The notes: generated by a model from the letters alone, not told the origin. A stretch of DNA of 64,000 bases from Streptomyces sp. WMMB 322 (GCF_900090145.1 NZ_FMHI01000015.1:119114-183113), one strand, 5' to 3'; positions 23,772-33,316 are shown, counted from the first letter of the stretch. Translations and numbers: made by a program.

Positions 23772-26585
23772 GTGTCGGCGAACAGCTTCGACGCCCGCAG
23801 CACGCTGCAGGTGGGCGACGAGTCGTACGAGATCTTCAAGCTGGACAAGGTGGAGGGCTCCGCCCGCCTCCCGTACAGCCTGAAGGTCCTGCTGGAGAAC
23901 CTCCTGCGCACCGAGGACGGCGCCAACATCACCGCCGGCCACATCCGCGCGCTGGGCGGATGGGACCCGAAGGCCCAGCCCAGCCAGGAGATCCAGTTCA
24001 CGCCGGCTCGCGTGATCATGCAGGACTTCACGGGTGTGCCCTGCGTGGTGGACCTGGCGACCATGCGCGAGGCCGTCAAGGAGCTCGGCGGCGATGCGGA
24101 CCGCATCAACCCCCTGGCCCCCGCCGAGCTGGTCATCGACCACTCCGTGATCGCCGACAAGTTCGGCACGGCCAACGCCTTCGCGCAGAACGTCGAGCTG
24201 GAGTACGGGCGCAACCGCGAGCGCTACCAGTTCCTGCGCTGGGGCCAGACCGCCTTCGACGAGTTCAAGGTCGTCCCGCCCGGCACGGGCATCGTCCACC
24301 AGGTCAACATCGAGCACCTCGCCCGCACGGTCATGGTGCGTGGCGGGCAGGCCTACCCGGACACCCTCGTGGGCACGGACTCGCACACGACCATGGTCAA
24401 CGGCCTCGGCGTGCTCGGCTGGGGCGTCGGCGGCATCGAGGCGGAGGCGGCCATGCTCGGCCAGCCGGTCTCGATGCTGATCCCCCGCGTCGTCGGCTTC
24501 AAGCTCACCGGCTCGCTGCCGACGGGCACCACCGCCACCGACCTCGTTCTCACGATCACCGAGATGCTGCGCCGGCACGGCGTGGTCGGCAAGTTCGTCG
24601 AGTTCTACGGCGAGGGCGTCGGCGCGGTGCCGCTCGCGAACCGCGCGACCATCGGCAACATGTCGCCGGAGTTCGGCTCCACCGCCGCGATCTTCCCGAT
24701 CGACGAGGAGACCATCAACTACCTGACGCTCACCGGCCGTTCGCAGGAGCAGCTCAAGCTCGTCGAGGCGTACGCCAAGGAGCAGGGCATGTGGCACGAC
24801 CCTGCGCACGAGCCGGAGTACAGCGAGTACCTGGAGCTGGACCTGGCCTCCGTCGTGCCGTCGATCGCCGGGCCCAAGCGCCCGCAGGACCGCATCGCCC
24901 TCTCCGAGGCCAAGCAGCAGTTCCTCGCCGACCTGCCCGCCTACGTCAAGGAGGAGGAGAACGGGACGCCGCGGAAGGCGCAGACCGGGAGCTCCCCCGT
25001 GGACGAGGCGAGCGCCGAGTCCTTCCCGGCGAGCGACGCCCCGGCCTACGGCACCAGCGAGAACGGTGTCGGCGCCCCGCAGCACGCGTCCATCGGTTCC
25101 GGGACGGAGAGCGGCCCGACCAAGCGCGTCCAGGTCACAGGTCCTGACGGTAACTCGTACGAGATCGACCACGGCGCCGTCGCGGTCGCCGCGATCACCT
25201 CCTGCACCAACACCTCGAACCCGTACGTGATGGTGGGCGCCGCGCTGGTGGCCAAGAAGGCGGTGGAGAAGGGCCTCACGCGCAAGCCGTGGGTCAAGAC
25301 CACCCTGGCGCCGGGCTCCCAGGTCGTCATGGACTACTACGACCGCGCGGGCCTCACCCCGTACCTGGACAAGCTCGGCTTCAACCTCGTCGGCTACGGC
25401 TGCACGACCTGCATCGGCAACTCCGGCCCGCTGCCGGAGGAGATCTCGCAGGCCGTCAACGACAACGACCTGGCCGTCGTGTCCGTCCTCTCCGGCAACC
25501 GGAACTTCGAGGGCCGGATCAACCCGGACGTGAAGATGAACTACCTCGCGTCCCCGCCGCTGGTCGTCGCCTACGCCATCGCCGGTTCGATGAAGACCGA
25601 CATCACCACCGAGCCGCTCGGCACCGACCAGGAGGGCAACCCCGTCTACCTCGCCGACCTGTGGCCCTCCGAGCACGAGGTCGAGGAGGTCGTGGCCTCC
25701 GCCATCGGCCAGGAGATGTACACGAAGGGCTACACCGACGTCTTCGCCGGTGACGAGCAGTGGCAGGCGCTGCCGGTGCCCACCGGCAACACCTTCGAGT
25801 GGGACCCGGAGTCCACGTACGTGCGCAAGCCCCCGTACTTCGACGGCATGGGCACCGAACCCGCCCCCGTCGAGGACATCTCGGGCGCGCGCGTGCTGGC
25901 AAAGCTGGGCGACTCCGTCACCACCGACCACATCTCGCCCGCCGGTGCGATCAAGGCCGACACCCCCGCCGGCAAGTACCTCACCGAACACGGTGTCGAG
26001 CGCCGCGACTTCAACAGCTACGGCTCGCGCCGCGGCAACCACGAGGTGATGATCCGCGGGACGTTCGCCAACATCCGGCTGCGCAACCAGATCGCCGAGG
26101 GCACCGAAGGCGGTTACACCCGCGACTTCACGCAGCCGGACGCGCCCGTCTCCTTCATTTACGACGCCTCGCAGAACTACCAGGCACAGGGCATCCCGCT
26201 GGTCGTCCTCGCGGGCAAGGAGTACGGCTCCGGCTCGTCCCGCGACTGGGCGGCGAAGGGCACGGCGCTGCTGGGTGTCAAGGTCGTCATCGCCGAGTCC
26301 TACGAGCGGATCCACCGCTCGAACCTGATCGGCATGGGTGTGCTGCCGCTCCAGTTCCCCGAGGGGCAGAGCGCCGAGTCGCTGGGGCTGACCGGCGAGG
26401 AGACCTTCAGCTTCTCCGGGATCACCGCGCTCAACGACGGCGGCATTCCCGCGACGGTCGGGGTCAGCACGGAGACGGGCGTCTCCTTCGACGCGACCGT
26501 ACGCATCGACACCCCCGGCGAGGCCGACTACTACCGCAACGGCGGGATCATGCAGTACGTCCTGCGCTCGCTGCTGAACGCGTAG
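23772..26585 (+). CDS. acnA: Aconitate hydratase (aconitase A)
   Basis: 937 residues, the IRP/AcnA-type length. The three [4Fe-4S] ligands are Cys478 (ITSCTNTSNP), Cys544 and Cys547 (GCTTCIGNSG). The conserved catalytic-region stretches GTDSHTTMVNGLGVLGWGVGG, GSGSSRDWAAKGT and SYERIHRSNLIGMGVLP are present. It converts citrate to isocitrate in the TCA cycle. An acidic linker of about 65 residues (395-460) separates the cluster domain from domain 3. GTG 23772 has AAGGAG 8 nt upstream. A hairpin after the stop ends the transcript, so it is monocistronic. Confidence 0.96.
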   Translation: MSANSFDARSTLQVGDESYEIFKLDKVEGSARLPYSLKVLLENLLRTEDGANITAGHIRALGGWDPKAQPSQEIQFTPARVIMQDFTGVPCVVDLATMREAVKELGGDADRINPLAPAELVIDHSVIADKFGTANAFAQNVELEYGRNRERYQFLRWGQTAFDEFKVVPPGTGIVHQVNIEHLARTVMVRGGQAYPDTLVGTDSHTTMVNGLGVLGWGVGGIEAEAAMLGQPVSMLIPRVVGFKLTGSLPTGTTATDLVLTITEMLRRHGVVGKFVEFYGEGVGAVPLANRATIGNMSPEFGSTAAIFPIDEETINYLTLTGRSQEQLKLVEAYAKEQGMWHDPAHEPEYSEYLELDLASVVPSIAGPKRPQDRIALSEAKQQFLADLPAYVKEEENGTPRKAQTGSSPVDEASAESFPASDAPAYGTSENGVGAPQHASIGSGTESGPTKRVQVTGPDGNSYEIDHGAVAVAAITSCTNTSNPYVMVGAALVAKKAVEKGLTRKPWVKTTLAPGSQVVMDYYDRAGLTPYLDKLGFNLVGYGCTTCIGNSGPLPEEISQAVNDNDLAVVSVLSGNRNFEGRINPDVKMNYLASPPLVVAYAIAGSMKTDITTEPLGTDQEGNPVYLADLWPSEHEVEEVVASAIGQEMYTKGYTDVFAGDEQWQALPVPTGNTFEWDPESTYVRKPPYFDGMGTEPAPVEDISGARVLAKLGDSVTTDHISPAGAIKADTPAGKYLTEHGVERRDFNSYGSRRGNHEVMIRGTFANIRLRNQIAEGTEGGYTRDFTQPDAPVSFIYDASQNYQAQGIPLVVLAGKEYGSGSSRDWAAKGTALLGVKVVIAESYERIHRSNLIGMGVLPLQFPEGQSAESLGLTGEETFSFSGITALNDGGIPATVGVSTETGVSFDATVRIDTPGEADYYRNGGIMQYVLRSLLNA

Positions 26586-26631
26586 CACGGGCCCTGTCCC
26601 GCCCCAGGCGTGGGCGGGCAGCGAGGGCGCA

Positions 26632-26665
26632 GGCGGGTGTCGGGAGTCATCTCCCGGCACCCGCC
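26632..26665 (+). terminator. Aconitase terminator
   Basis: A 15-bp stem (GGCGGGTGTCGGGAG with CTCCCGGCACCCGCC, one G-T pair) closes a TCAT loop 46 nt past the acnA stop, followed by GCTTTG. Confidence 0.7.
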
Positions 26666-26760
26666 GCTTTGTGGTCTCTTGCCGTCGGCTGTTCCCGGTG
26701 CCGCCGGGAATCCGCCAGGTCTCAACTCGGGAAAGACTCACCTTTCGGGTTGTTTTGATC

Positions 26761-26793
26761 TTGCCCTGTTGACGGCAAGTGGACTATACCTGT
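26761..26793 (+). promoter_or_regulatory. ngcE promoter with overlapping DasR-like box
   Basis: TTGCCC (26761-26766), an 18-nt spacer and TATACC (26785-26790) form a plausible promoter. AGTGGACTATACCTGT (26778-26793) overlaps the -10. It matches 12 of 16 bases of the DasR-responsive element as I recall it (AGTGGTCTAGACCACT). DasR is the GntR-type N-acetylglucosamine repressor of Streptomyces, so control of a GlcNAc importer would make sense. Confidence 0.5.
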
Positions 26794-26954
26794 CGGCACC
26801 TCACGAGGGCCCCGTGCACGCGGCGCTCCCGGCGGTAGCGAAAAAGACCAACTCAGCTTCAACTGACCCGCGGTGTCGGGCCCTTCGCCGGTGGGCGAGT
26901 CCTCGGGAGACCCCGGAACACCGCCTGAGTCCTGGAGAAGGCGAGGACTTGAGC

Positions 26955-28370
26955 ATGGGACCCAACCACGTCAACCGCCGTAACCTGATCAAGCAGGCAG
27001 CCGCAGCAGGCCTGATAGCCATTCCCGCCGTCGGAGCGCTCACCTCCTGCGCCAGCGGCGGCGGCGAGAACGACGACAAGGTCGAGAAGGGCAAGAAGAC
27101 CAAGGACAACCCGCTGGCGGTCAACAAGGACGCCAAGCTGGAAGTCGTGATCTTCAACGGCGGGTACGGCGACCAGTACGCGCTGGACAACCACAAGCTC
27201 TACGAGAAGAACTTCGGCAAGGTCGACCACTCCAAGACCCAGAAGATCCGCACCAAGATGCAGCCGCGGATGGTCAAGGGCAACCCGCCGGACGTGATCA
27301 ACAACTCCGGCGCCGAGAACATGGACATCGCCAGCCTCATAGCCGAGGACCAGGTCGCCGACCTGCAGCCCTTGCTGGACGCCCCGTCCCTCTACGACCC
27401 GTCGAAGAAGGTCAGCGAGACGCTGCTGCCCGGAGTGATGGAGAAGGGTCGGTTCGGCAGCGACAAGGTCTACCAGCTCAACTACTCCTACACCGTCTAC
27501 GGCGTCTGGTACTCGCAGACGAACCTGGACAAGCTGGACCTCGAATACCCCAAGACCTGGGACGAGATGCTCGCCGCCTGCGCCAAGGCGAAGAAGGAGG
27601 GGGTCGCGGGCTGGACGTACGCGGGCAAGTACCCGTACTACTTCGCCTTCAGCCTCTACCCCTTCATCGCCAAGATCGGCGGTGAGGACGTGCTGAAGGA
27701 CATCGACAATCTCGAGCCGAACGCCTGGAAGCACGATGCGGTGAAGAAGGCCTTCGAGGCGTACCACGAGCTCTACGCGAAGGGCTACATCCTCAAGGGC
27801 ACTCCCGGCATCGACCACATCCAGTCGCAGACGCAGTGGAACAAGGGCAAGGCCCTCTTCCTGCCCAACGGCTCCTGGGTGGAGAACGAGGCGAAGAAGA
27901 CCACGCCCAAGGACTTCGAGATGCGGGTGGCGCCCCCCTCCAGTCTCGACAAGTCCGACGCGATGCCTTTCGAGACGATCTGGGCCGAGGCCAGCGAGCC
28001 GTTCATGGTGCCCAAGCAGGCCAAGAACGTCGAGGGCGGCATGGAATGGCTGCGCGTCATGCTCGGCAAGCAGTCCACGCAGAACTTCAGCAAGCAGGTC
28101 TCGGCCCTCACCAGCGTCGAGGGCGCGGCCGACGGTCTGGACCTCCAGCCCGGTCTCGCCTCCGCGCAGAAGACCCTCAAGGCCGCCGGGGAGAACGTCG
28201 TCGGGCCGCGCCTGCGCGACTGGTACCTGGAGCTGGACAAGGACAAGATCGGCGGAGTCATCGCCTCCATGATGTCCGGCGACATCGAGCCGGCCGAGGC
28301 CGTCAAGCGCTGCCAGAAGGCGGCCGACGAGGTGGCCAAGGACGACGACATCAAGAAGTACAAGCGCTGA
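26955..28370 (+). CDS. ngcE: N-acetylglucosamine/chitobiose ABC transporter substrate-binding lipoprotein
   Basis: 471 residues. A twin-arginine-type lipoprotein signal (NRRNLIKQAAAAGLIAIPAVGALTSC) places the lipid on Cys32. The mature protein is a family 1 extracellular solute-binding protein (LEVVIFNGGYGDQY, WDEMLAACAKAKKEG, GKALFLPNGSWVENEA, PFETIWAEASEPFMVP). It matches NgcE, which delivers GlcNAc and chitobiose to NgcFG. No ATPase is encoded here; the shared MsiK-type ATPase elsewhere is the usual partner. GAGG lies 8 nt before the ATG. Confidence 0.88.
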   Translation: MGPNHVNRRNLIKQAAAAGLIAIPAVGALTSCASGGGENDDKVEKGKKTKDNPLAVNKDAKLEVVIFNGGYGDQYALDNHKLYEKNFGKVDHSKTQKIRTKMQPRMVKGNPPDVINNSGAENMDIASLIAEDQVADLQPLLDAPSLYDPSKKVSETLLPGVMEKGRFGSDKVYQLNYSYTVYGVWYSQTNLDKLDLEYPKTWDEMLAACAKAKKEGVAGWTYAGKYPYYFAFSLYPFIAKIGGEDVLKDIDNLEPNAWKHDAVKKAFEAYHELYAKGYILKGTPGIDHIQSQTQWNKGKALFLPNGSWVENEAKKTTPKDFEMRVAPPSSLDKSDAMPFETIWAEASEPFMVPKQAKNVEGGMEWLRVMLGKQSTQNFSKQVSALTSVEGAADGLDLQPGLASAQKTLKAAGENVVGPRLRDWYLELDKDKIGGVIASMMSGDIEPAEAVKRCQKAADEVAKDDDIKKYKR

Positions 28371-28447
28371 CCCGGAGCGTGGGCAGCGCCGAGGGCGGCG
28401 CACCACGGCATCGATCGTTCGACAGGTGAGTATGGAGCGGGGCGGGA

Positions 28448-29524
28448 ATGGTTGACGACGTCCGGACAGTGGCCGGGGCCTCCACTGGTTCAGCGACGCA
28501 CGGCAGCACTCGGAGGGAAGCACCCGCCGGGACGGGGGCACTCGTCTCGGCGTTCCTCCTGCCGCCCCGCTTCACACCGGAGAAGGTGCGGAACGACAGG
28601 CGCTACCGCACACTCGACAAGTACCGCTTCATCTGCTGGTTCCTGCTGATACCGGTGCTGATATACGCGGTGTTCGTCATCTCGCCGTTCTTCCAGGCGT
28701 TCTACTACTCGTTGACCGACTGGACGGGCTTCAGCGGCGACTTCTCCTTCGTCGGCGTCGACAACTACACGAAGCTGCTCGACGATTCGACGTTCTGGGC
28801 CTCGCTCCAGCACAGCCTGATGCTTCTCGTGGTCGCACCCGTGTGCACTCTCGGGCTCGGCCTCTTCTTCGCGTTCATGCTCCAGGCGGGCGGACGGCAC
28901 AAGAAGAACGAGGCCGTCTCCGGCGTCCGCGGCGCGAAGCTGTACAAGAACGTCTACTTCTTTCCGCAGGTGCTCTCCGTGGCGATCATCGGTGTCGTCT
29001 GGGGGGCGATGTTCGACCCGATCACGGGGCCCATCAACGAAGTGCTGCGCACGGTCGGCCTCGGCTCGCTCACGCGCTCGTGGCTGGCCAACCCCAACTT
29101 CGCTCTGCTGTGCGTGCTGTTCGTCCTGTGCTGGATGTTCATCGGCTTCTACGTGGTGCTCTTCTCCGCCGCGATGGGCGCCATCCCGCGTGACATCTAC
29201 GAAGCTGCACTGCTGGACGGCGCAAGCAGGCCCGCCACGTTCTTCCGCGTGACGCTCCCGCTGATCTGGGACACCGTGCAGACGGGCTGGATCTACATGG
29301 GAATCCAGGCGCTGGACGCCTTCGCGATCGTGCACATCATGACCATCAACCGGGGCGGCCCCGGGGATTCCACGCTGGTCACCCCGGTCTACCTCTACAA
29401 GAAGGCCTTCGACTCCGGGCAGGCCGGCTATGCCACCGCGATCGGCGTCGTACTGCTGGTGGTGACCATGGTCTTCGCGGGGATCATGATGCTGCTCAGC
29501 CGTCGTGACCGGATCGAGTACTGA
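28448..29524 (+). CDS. ngcF: N-acetylglucosamine ABC transporter permease
   Basis: 358 residues, six helices after a ~60-residue cytoplasmic N-terminus (first helix FICWFLLIPVLIYAVFVISPFF). The EAA loop reads YEAALLDGASRPATFFRVTLPLIWDT. It is a MalF-type sugar permease and pairs with NgcG. It starts 77 nt after ngcE. The leader has GGGGCGGGA before the ATG. Confidence 0.88.
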   Translation: MVDDVRTVAGASTGSATHGSTRREAPAGTGALVSAFLLPPRFTPEKVRNDRRYRTLDKYRFICWFLLIPVLIYAVFVISPFFQAFYYSLTDWTGFSGDFSFVGVDNYTKLLDDSTFWASLQHSLMLLVVAPVCTLGLGLFFAFMLQAGGRHKKNEAVSGVRGAKLYKNVYFFPQVLSVAIIGVVWGAMFDPITGPINEVLRTVGLGSLTRSWLANPNFALLCVLFVLCWMFIGFYVVLFSAAMGAIPRDIYEAALLDGASRPATFFRVTLPLIWDTVQTGWIYMGIQALDAFAIVHIMTINRGGPGDSTLVTPVYLYKKAFDSGQAGYATAIGVVLLVVTMVFAGIMMLLSRRDRIEY

Positions 29525-29547
29525 GAATGAGCGGGGAGATTCGAGGA

Positions 29548-30492
29548 ATGAGCGCTACGCGGCCCGCCGGGACGGCCGAGGACCCCTCACAGCCCGCGGA
29601 CGGAGACGACGCGGCGCAGACCGCGCCGGCCGATCGCGCGGCCCGCGCGAAGGGGCCGGGCGCCGAGGGCGGCACGCTCAACGTGTTCGCCAACTCCTTC
29701 CTGGCGCTGTGGGTCGTGATGGCCGCGGGCCCCCTGCTGTGGGTCATGGTCAACTCGCTGCGGGATTCCGCGCAGATCGAGGGCAAGCCCTTCGGCTGGC
29801 CCACGGCGCTGAGCTTCGAGAACTTCGCCAACGCGTGGTCGGACGCGAACATCGGCAGCTTCGCGCTCAACTCGCTGATAATCCTGGCCGGTTCGCTTCC
29901 CGGCACGATGCTGCTCGGTTCGATGGCCGCGTACGTCATCGCCCGCTTCTCCTTCCCGGGCAACCGCGTGATCTATCTGCTCTTCGCGGGCGGCATGATG
30001 TTCCCCATCATCCTCGCGGTCGTGCCGCTGTTCTTCGTGATGGACAACTTCGGCCTGCTGGACACCAGGCAGGGACTGGTCCTCGCGTACATCGCCTATT
30101 CGCTGCCGTTCACGACGTTCTTCATGACGGCCTTCTTCCGCACCCTCCCCGGAAGCATCGCGGAGGCGGCCACCATCGACGGGGCCTCGCACTTGCGGAC
30201 GTTCTTCCAGATCATGCTGCCGATGGCGAAGCCCGGCCTGATCAGCATCGGAATCTTCAACTTCCTGGGCCAGTGGAACCAGTACTTCCTGCCCCTCGCG
30301 CTGAACTCGGAGGACGGGGACAAGGCGCTGCTGACACAGGGGCTGGCCGAACTGTCCGTCAACCAGGGGTACGAGGGCGACTGGGGAGCCCTCTTCGCGG
30401 GGCTGACCATCGCGATGGTGCCGATCCTCGTCGTGTATATGGTCTTCCAGAGGCAGGTGCAGGAGGGGCTCACCGCCGGCGCCGTCAAGTAA
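29548..30492 (+). CDS. ngcG: N-acetylglucosamine ABC transporter permease
   Basis: 314 residues, MalG-type. After an Ala/Asp-rich N-terminus come six helices, and the EAA loop is AEAATIDGASHLRTFFQIMLPMAKPG. ATG 29548 has GGGGAG 9 nt upstream. An in-frame ATG at 29527, only 2 nt after ngcF, has no site of its own, so the later start is preferred. It completes the GlcNAc/chitobiose importer and precedes the ROK regulator. Confidence 0.88.
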   Translation: MSATRPAGTAEDPSQPADGDDAAQTAPADRAARAKGPGAEGGTLNVFANSFLALWVVMAAGPLLWVMVNSLRDSAQIEGKPFGWPTALSFENFANAWSDANIGSFALNSLIILAGSLPGTMLLGSMAAYVIARFSFPGNRVIYLLFAGGMMFPIILAVVPLFFVMDNFGLLDTRQGLVLAYIAYSLPFTTFFMTAFFRTLPGSIAEAATIDGASHLRTFFQIMLPMAKPGLISIGIFNFLGQWNQYFLPLALNSEDGDKALLTQGLAELSVNQGYEGDWGALFAGLTIAMVPILVVYMVFQRQVQEGLTAGAVK

Positions 30493-30718
30493 TCCACTCG
30501 GCGGCGAGGCAGCCTCACGGGGGCGTGGCCGCGGGCTGCCCGCTCACCCTCCGTAGAAAGTCCCACATGTGAGCGCACACCCCGTTCAAGGTCTTGACGG
30601 GAGAGAACCCCTCGGGCTCTGCTTGGAGTTCAGGTGTTGGAGACAAAGCCGTTTCCAGAAGAGTCGGTGCGGCGGACGGTCCGATGGTCGCGCCGGCCGT
30701 CGAGGCGGGAGTGGATCA

Positions 30719-31975
30719 GTGGTGGAGACTCCGGGGTCGCAGTCGTCGCTGCACCGGGCGAACCTCGAGCGGGTCGTGCGGGCGGTACGCATGGCGGGCT
30801 CGCTCACGCAGGCGGACATCGCGCGCACCACAGGGCTGTCCGCGGCGACGGTCTCCAACATCGTCCGGGAGCTCAAGGAGGGCGGAACCGTCCAGGTCAC
30901 GCCCACCTCGGCGGGCGGTCGCAGGGCGCGTGCGGTCTCGCTGAGCGGTGACGCGGGCACCGTCGTCGGGGTCGACTTCGGGCACTCGCATCTGCGCGTC
31001 GCCGTGGGGAACCTCGCGCACCAGGTGCTGGCCGAGGAGGCCGAGCCGATCGACGTGGACGCCTCGGCGGAGGAGGGCTTCGACCGGGCCGAGCAGCTCG
31101 TCCACCGGCTCGTCGCCTCCACCGGGATCAGCCGCGAGAAACTGATCGGAGTGGGCCTCGGCGTTCCGGGGCCCATCGACGTGGAGACCGGTGAGCTGGG
31201 ATCCACGTCCATCCTTCCCGGCTGGAGCGGCACGCACCCGCGCGAGGAGCTGGCCTCGCGGCTGGGAGTTCCGGTCCACGTCGACAACGACGCCAACCTC
31301 GGCGCTCTGGGCGAGCAGGTGTGGGGCAACGGCCGCGGCGCGACGGACCTGGCGTACATCAAGGTCGCCAGCGGAGTCGGTGCCGGCCTCGTCATCAACG
31401 GGCAGATCTACCGCGGCCCGGGCGGTACGGCGGGCGAGATCGGGCACATCACCCTGGACGAGTCGGGCCCGGTCTGCCGCTGCGGGAACCGCGGATGCCT
31501 TGAAACCTTCACCGCGGCCCGCTACGTACTGCCACTGCTGCACTCCAGCCACGGCACCGACCTGACGATGGCGCGAGTGGTCCAGCTGGCGCGCGAGGGG
31601 GACCCGGGATGCCGCAGGGTCGTCGGTGACCTCGGCCGCCACATCGGCAGCGGTGTCGCCAACCTCTGCAATCTGCTCAACCCCAGCCGTGTCGTCATCG
31701 GCGGCGATCTCGCCGAGGCGGGCGACGTCGTGCTCGGGCCCGTGCGCGACTCCGTGGCGCGGTACGCGATCCCCAGCGCCGCACGCCAGTTGACGGTGGT
31801 GCCCGGCACGCTGGGCGGCCGCGCGGAGGTGCTGGGCGCGCTGGCCCTGGTGCTCAGCGAGATGGGGGACGCGACGCTGCTGGAACCCTCCGCCCCCGTG
31901 CCTGGGAGGAGGCACGCGGGAGCCGTCGACGGTGAACGCAGGGCGCCCGTCGGCGCGCTCGCGGCGCCCGTCTGA
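30719..31975 (+). CDS. rok7B7: ROK-family regulator Rok7B7
   Basis: 418 residues. The N-terminal winged helix (SLTQADIARTTGLSAATVSNIVREL) is followed by a ROK sugar-kinase-like domain. The zinc motif reads CRCGNRGCLE and the sugar site includes VHVDNDANLGALGE and GGTAGEIGHITLD. Rok7B7 proteins control xylose transport and carbon catabolite repression in Streptomyces. It lies between ngcEFG and xylFGH, as in S. coelicolor by memory. GTG 30719 is preferred, with GGGAG about 7 nt upstream. The kinase-like domain may be regulatory only. Confidence 0.88.
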   Translation: MVETPGSQSSLHRANLERVVRAVRMAGSLTQADIARTTGLSAATVSNIVRELKEGGTVQVTPTSAGGRRARAVSLSGDAGTVVGVDFGHSHLRVAVGNLAHQVLAEEAEPIDVDASAEEGFDRAEQLVHRLVASTGISREKLIGVGLGVPGPIDVETGELGSTSILPGWSGTHPREELASRLGVPVHVDNDANLGALGEQVWGNGRGATDLAYIKVASGVGAGLVINGQIYRGPGGTAGEIGHITLDESGPVCRCGNRGCLETFTAARYVLPLLHSSHGTDLTMARVVQLAREGDPGCRRVVGDLGRHIGSGVANLCNLLNPSRVVIGGDLAEAGDVVLGPVRDSVARYAIPSAARQLTVVPGTLGGRAEVLGALALVLSEMGDATLLEPSAPVPGRRHAGAVDGERRAPVGALAAPV

Positions 31976-32106
31976 CGGAACCCGGAGGCGGGCGGGGCAC
32001 GAAGACGGACGGCATCCGCCTGCGCTCCGGAATCGTGCGGGCACACGCCGTGGGCGTTCTGCCTTCATGGAGATAACGGATGGCATCGTTGCCGTCTCGT
32101 TAATGA

Positions 32107-32119
32107 TTTACTTCTTGAC
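32107..32119 (+). promoter_or_regulatory. Rok7B7-type box upstream of xylF
   Basis: TTTACTTCTTGAC matches all 13 positions of the Rok7B7 consensus as I recall it from work in S. coelicolor (TTKAMKHSTTSAV). It is 76 nt upstream of the xylF ATG. I could not place the -10/-35 with confidence. Confidence 0.6.
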
Positions 32120-32195
32120 GCCTGGCTGGCCTGAGAGTTGACTTCCGAGCACCTCGGCCGCACCGACGCGGCCTCGTCAGGGAGGTTGGAACCCC

Positions 32196-33287
32196 ATGAA
32201 CGCAAAGGTGCGTCGCGTCGTCATCGGTACGGCAGCCATATCGATGGCCGTGTCTCTCGCGGCCTGTGGCAAGGCCGGCGGCGGTGACGGCGGCAGCGAT
32301 GGCGACAACAAGACCATCGGTCTGCTGCTGCCGGAGAACAAGACGACCCGCTACGAGACCTTCGACCGTCCTTACATGACGGACAAGATCAAGTCCCTCT
32401 GCAAGGAATGCAGGGTCAAGTACAACAACGCAAACCAGGACTCCGAGCTCCAGAAGAAGCAGTTCGACGCGCTCATCGCGCAGGGCGTCAAGACGATCAT
32501 CCTGGACGCCGTCGACGCGCAGGCCACCAAGTCGTGGGTGGACCGCGCCGCGAAGAAGGGCGTCAAGGTCGTCGCGTACGACCGCCTCGCCGAGGGCGAC
32601 ATCTCCGCCTACATCTCCTACGACAACGAGCGGATCGGCGAACTGCAGGGCCAGGGACTGGTCGAGGCGCTGGGCGACAAGGCCGAGGACGCCAACGTCG
32701 TCATGATCAACGGTTCGCCGACGGACCCGAACGCGCCGCTGTTCAAGAAGGGCGCGCACAGCGTCCTCGACAGCAAGGTCAAGAAGATCGTCTACGAGCA
32801 GGACATCCCGGACTGGTCGCCGGACGAGGCGAACAAGAAGATGGGCGCCGCCATCACCAAGCTCGGCAAGGACGGCTTCGACGGCGTCTACGCCGCCAAC
32901 GACGGCATGGCCGGCGGTGTCTCCACCGCCATGAAGAAGGCGGGCGTCAAGGACGTGCCGCTCGGTGGCCAGGACGCCGAACTCGCCGGTCTGCAGCGGA
33001 TCATCAGGGGCGACCAGACGCTGACGATCTACAAGGCGATCAAGCCGCAGGCGGAGACCACGGCCGAGATCGCGGTGGCCCTGCTCAAGGGCAAGAAGAT
33101 CGACGAGTTCGCGCCGAAGAAGGTCGACAGCAAGAGCAAGAAGGGCATCCCGGCCCAGCTCTACGACGCCAAGATCGTGACCAAGGACAACATCAAGGAC
33201 ACGATCATCAAGGACAAGGTCTACGAGGTCGGTCAGATCTGCACCCCGCAGTTCGCCAAGGCCTGCGAGGCGGCCGGTCTGAAGTGA
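32196..33287 (+). CDS. xylF: D-xylose ABC transporter substrate-binding lipoprotein
   Basis: 363 residues. The lipobox is SLAAC with Cys24. The mature protein is a ribose/xylose-type (family 4) binding protein: TIGLLLPENKTTRYETFDRP, LIAQGVKTIILDAVDAQA, VKVVAYDRLAEG, GVYAANDGMAGG, PLGGQDAELAGLQRI. It captures xylose for XylGH. GGGAGG precedes the ATG. A 24-nt palindrome directly after its stop could stabilise xylF mRNA relative to xylGH. Confidence 0.9.
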   Translation: MNAKVRRVVIGTAAISMAVSLAACGKAGGGDGGSDGDNKTIGLLLPENKTTRYETFDRPYMTDKIKSLCKECRVKYNNANQDSELQKKQFDALIAQGVKTIILDAVDAQATKSWVDRAAKKGVKVVAYDRLAEGDISAYISYDNERIGELQGQGLVEALGDKAEDANVVMINGSPTDPNAPLFKKGAHSVLDSKVKKIVYEQDIPDWSPDEANKKMGAAITKLGKDGFDGVYAANDGMAGGVSTAMKKAGVKDVPLGGQDAELAGLQRIIRGDQTLTIYKAIKPQAETTAEIAVALLKGKKIDEFAPKKVDSKSKKGIPAQLYDAKIVTKDNIKDTIIKDKVYEVGQICTPQFAKACEAAGLK

Positions 33288-33292
33288 CCACC

Positions 33293-33316
33293 GGGGCCGC
33301 CCGGCCGGGCGGCCCC
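33293..33316 (+). terminator. Intercistronic hairpin after xylF
   Basis: GGGGCCGCCC-GGCC-GGGCGGCCCC is a perfect 24-nt palindrome 5 nt past the xylF stop. In binding-protein operons such hairpins often cause partial termination or protect the upstream message. Confidence 0.6.

Larger units (their letters stand above)
26586..26954. other. Aconitase terminator and ngcE promoter region
   Basis: 369 nt. The left part holds the aconitase terminator (26632-26665). The right part holds a plausible promoter and a DasR-like palindrome at 26761-26793, then a 160-nt leader to ngcE. No extra gene is supported. Confidence 0.55.

Noticed and set aside
23370..26741. Long antisense frame (over 1100 codons) opposite aconitase
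   Set aside because: It is a shadow of the GC-rich codon bias of acnA. It has no family motif and low-complexity His/Arg/Val composition.
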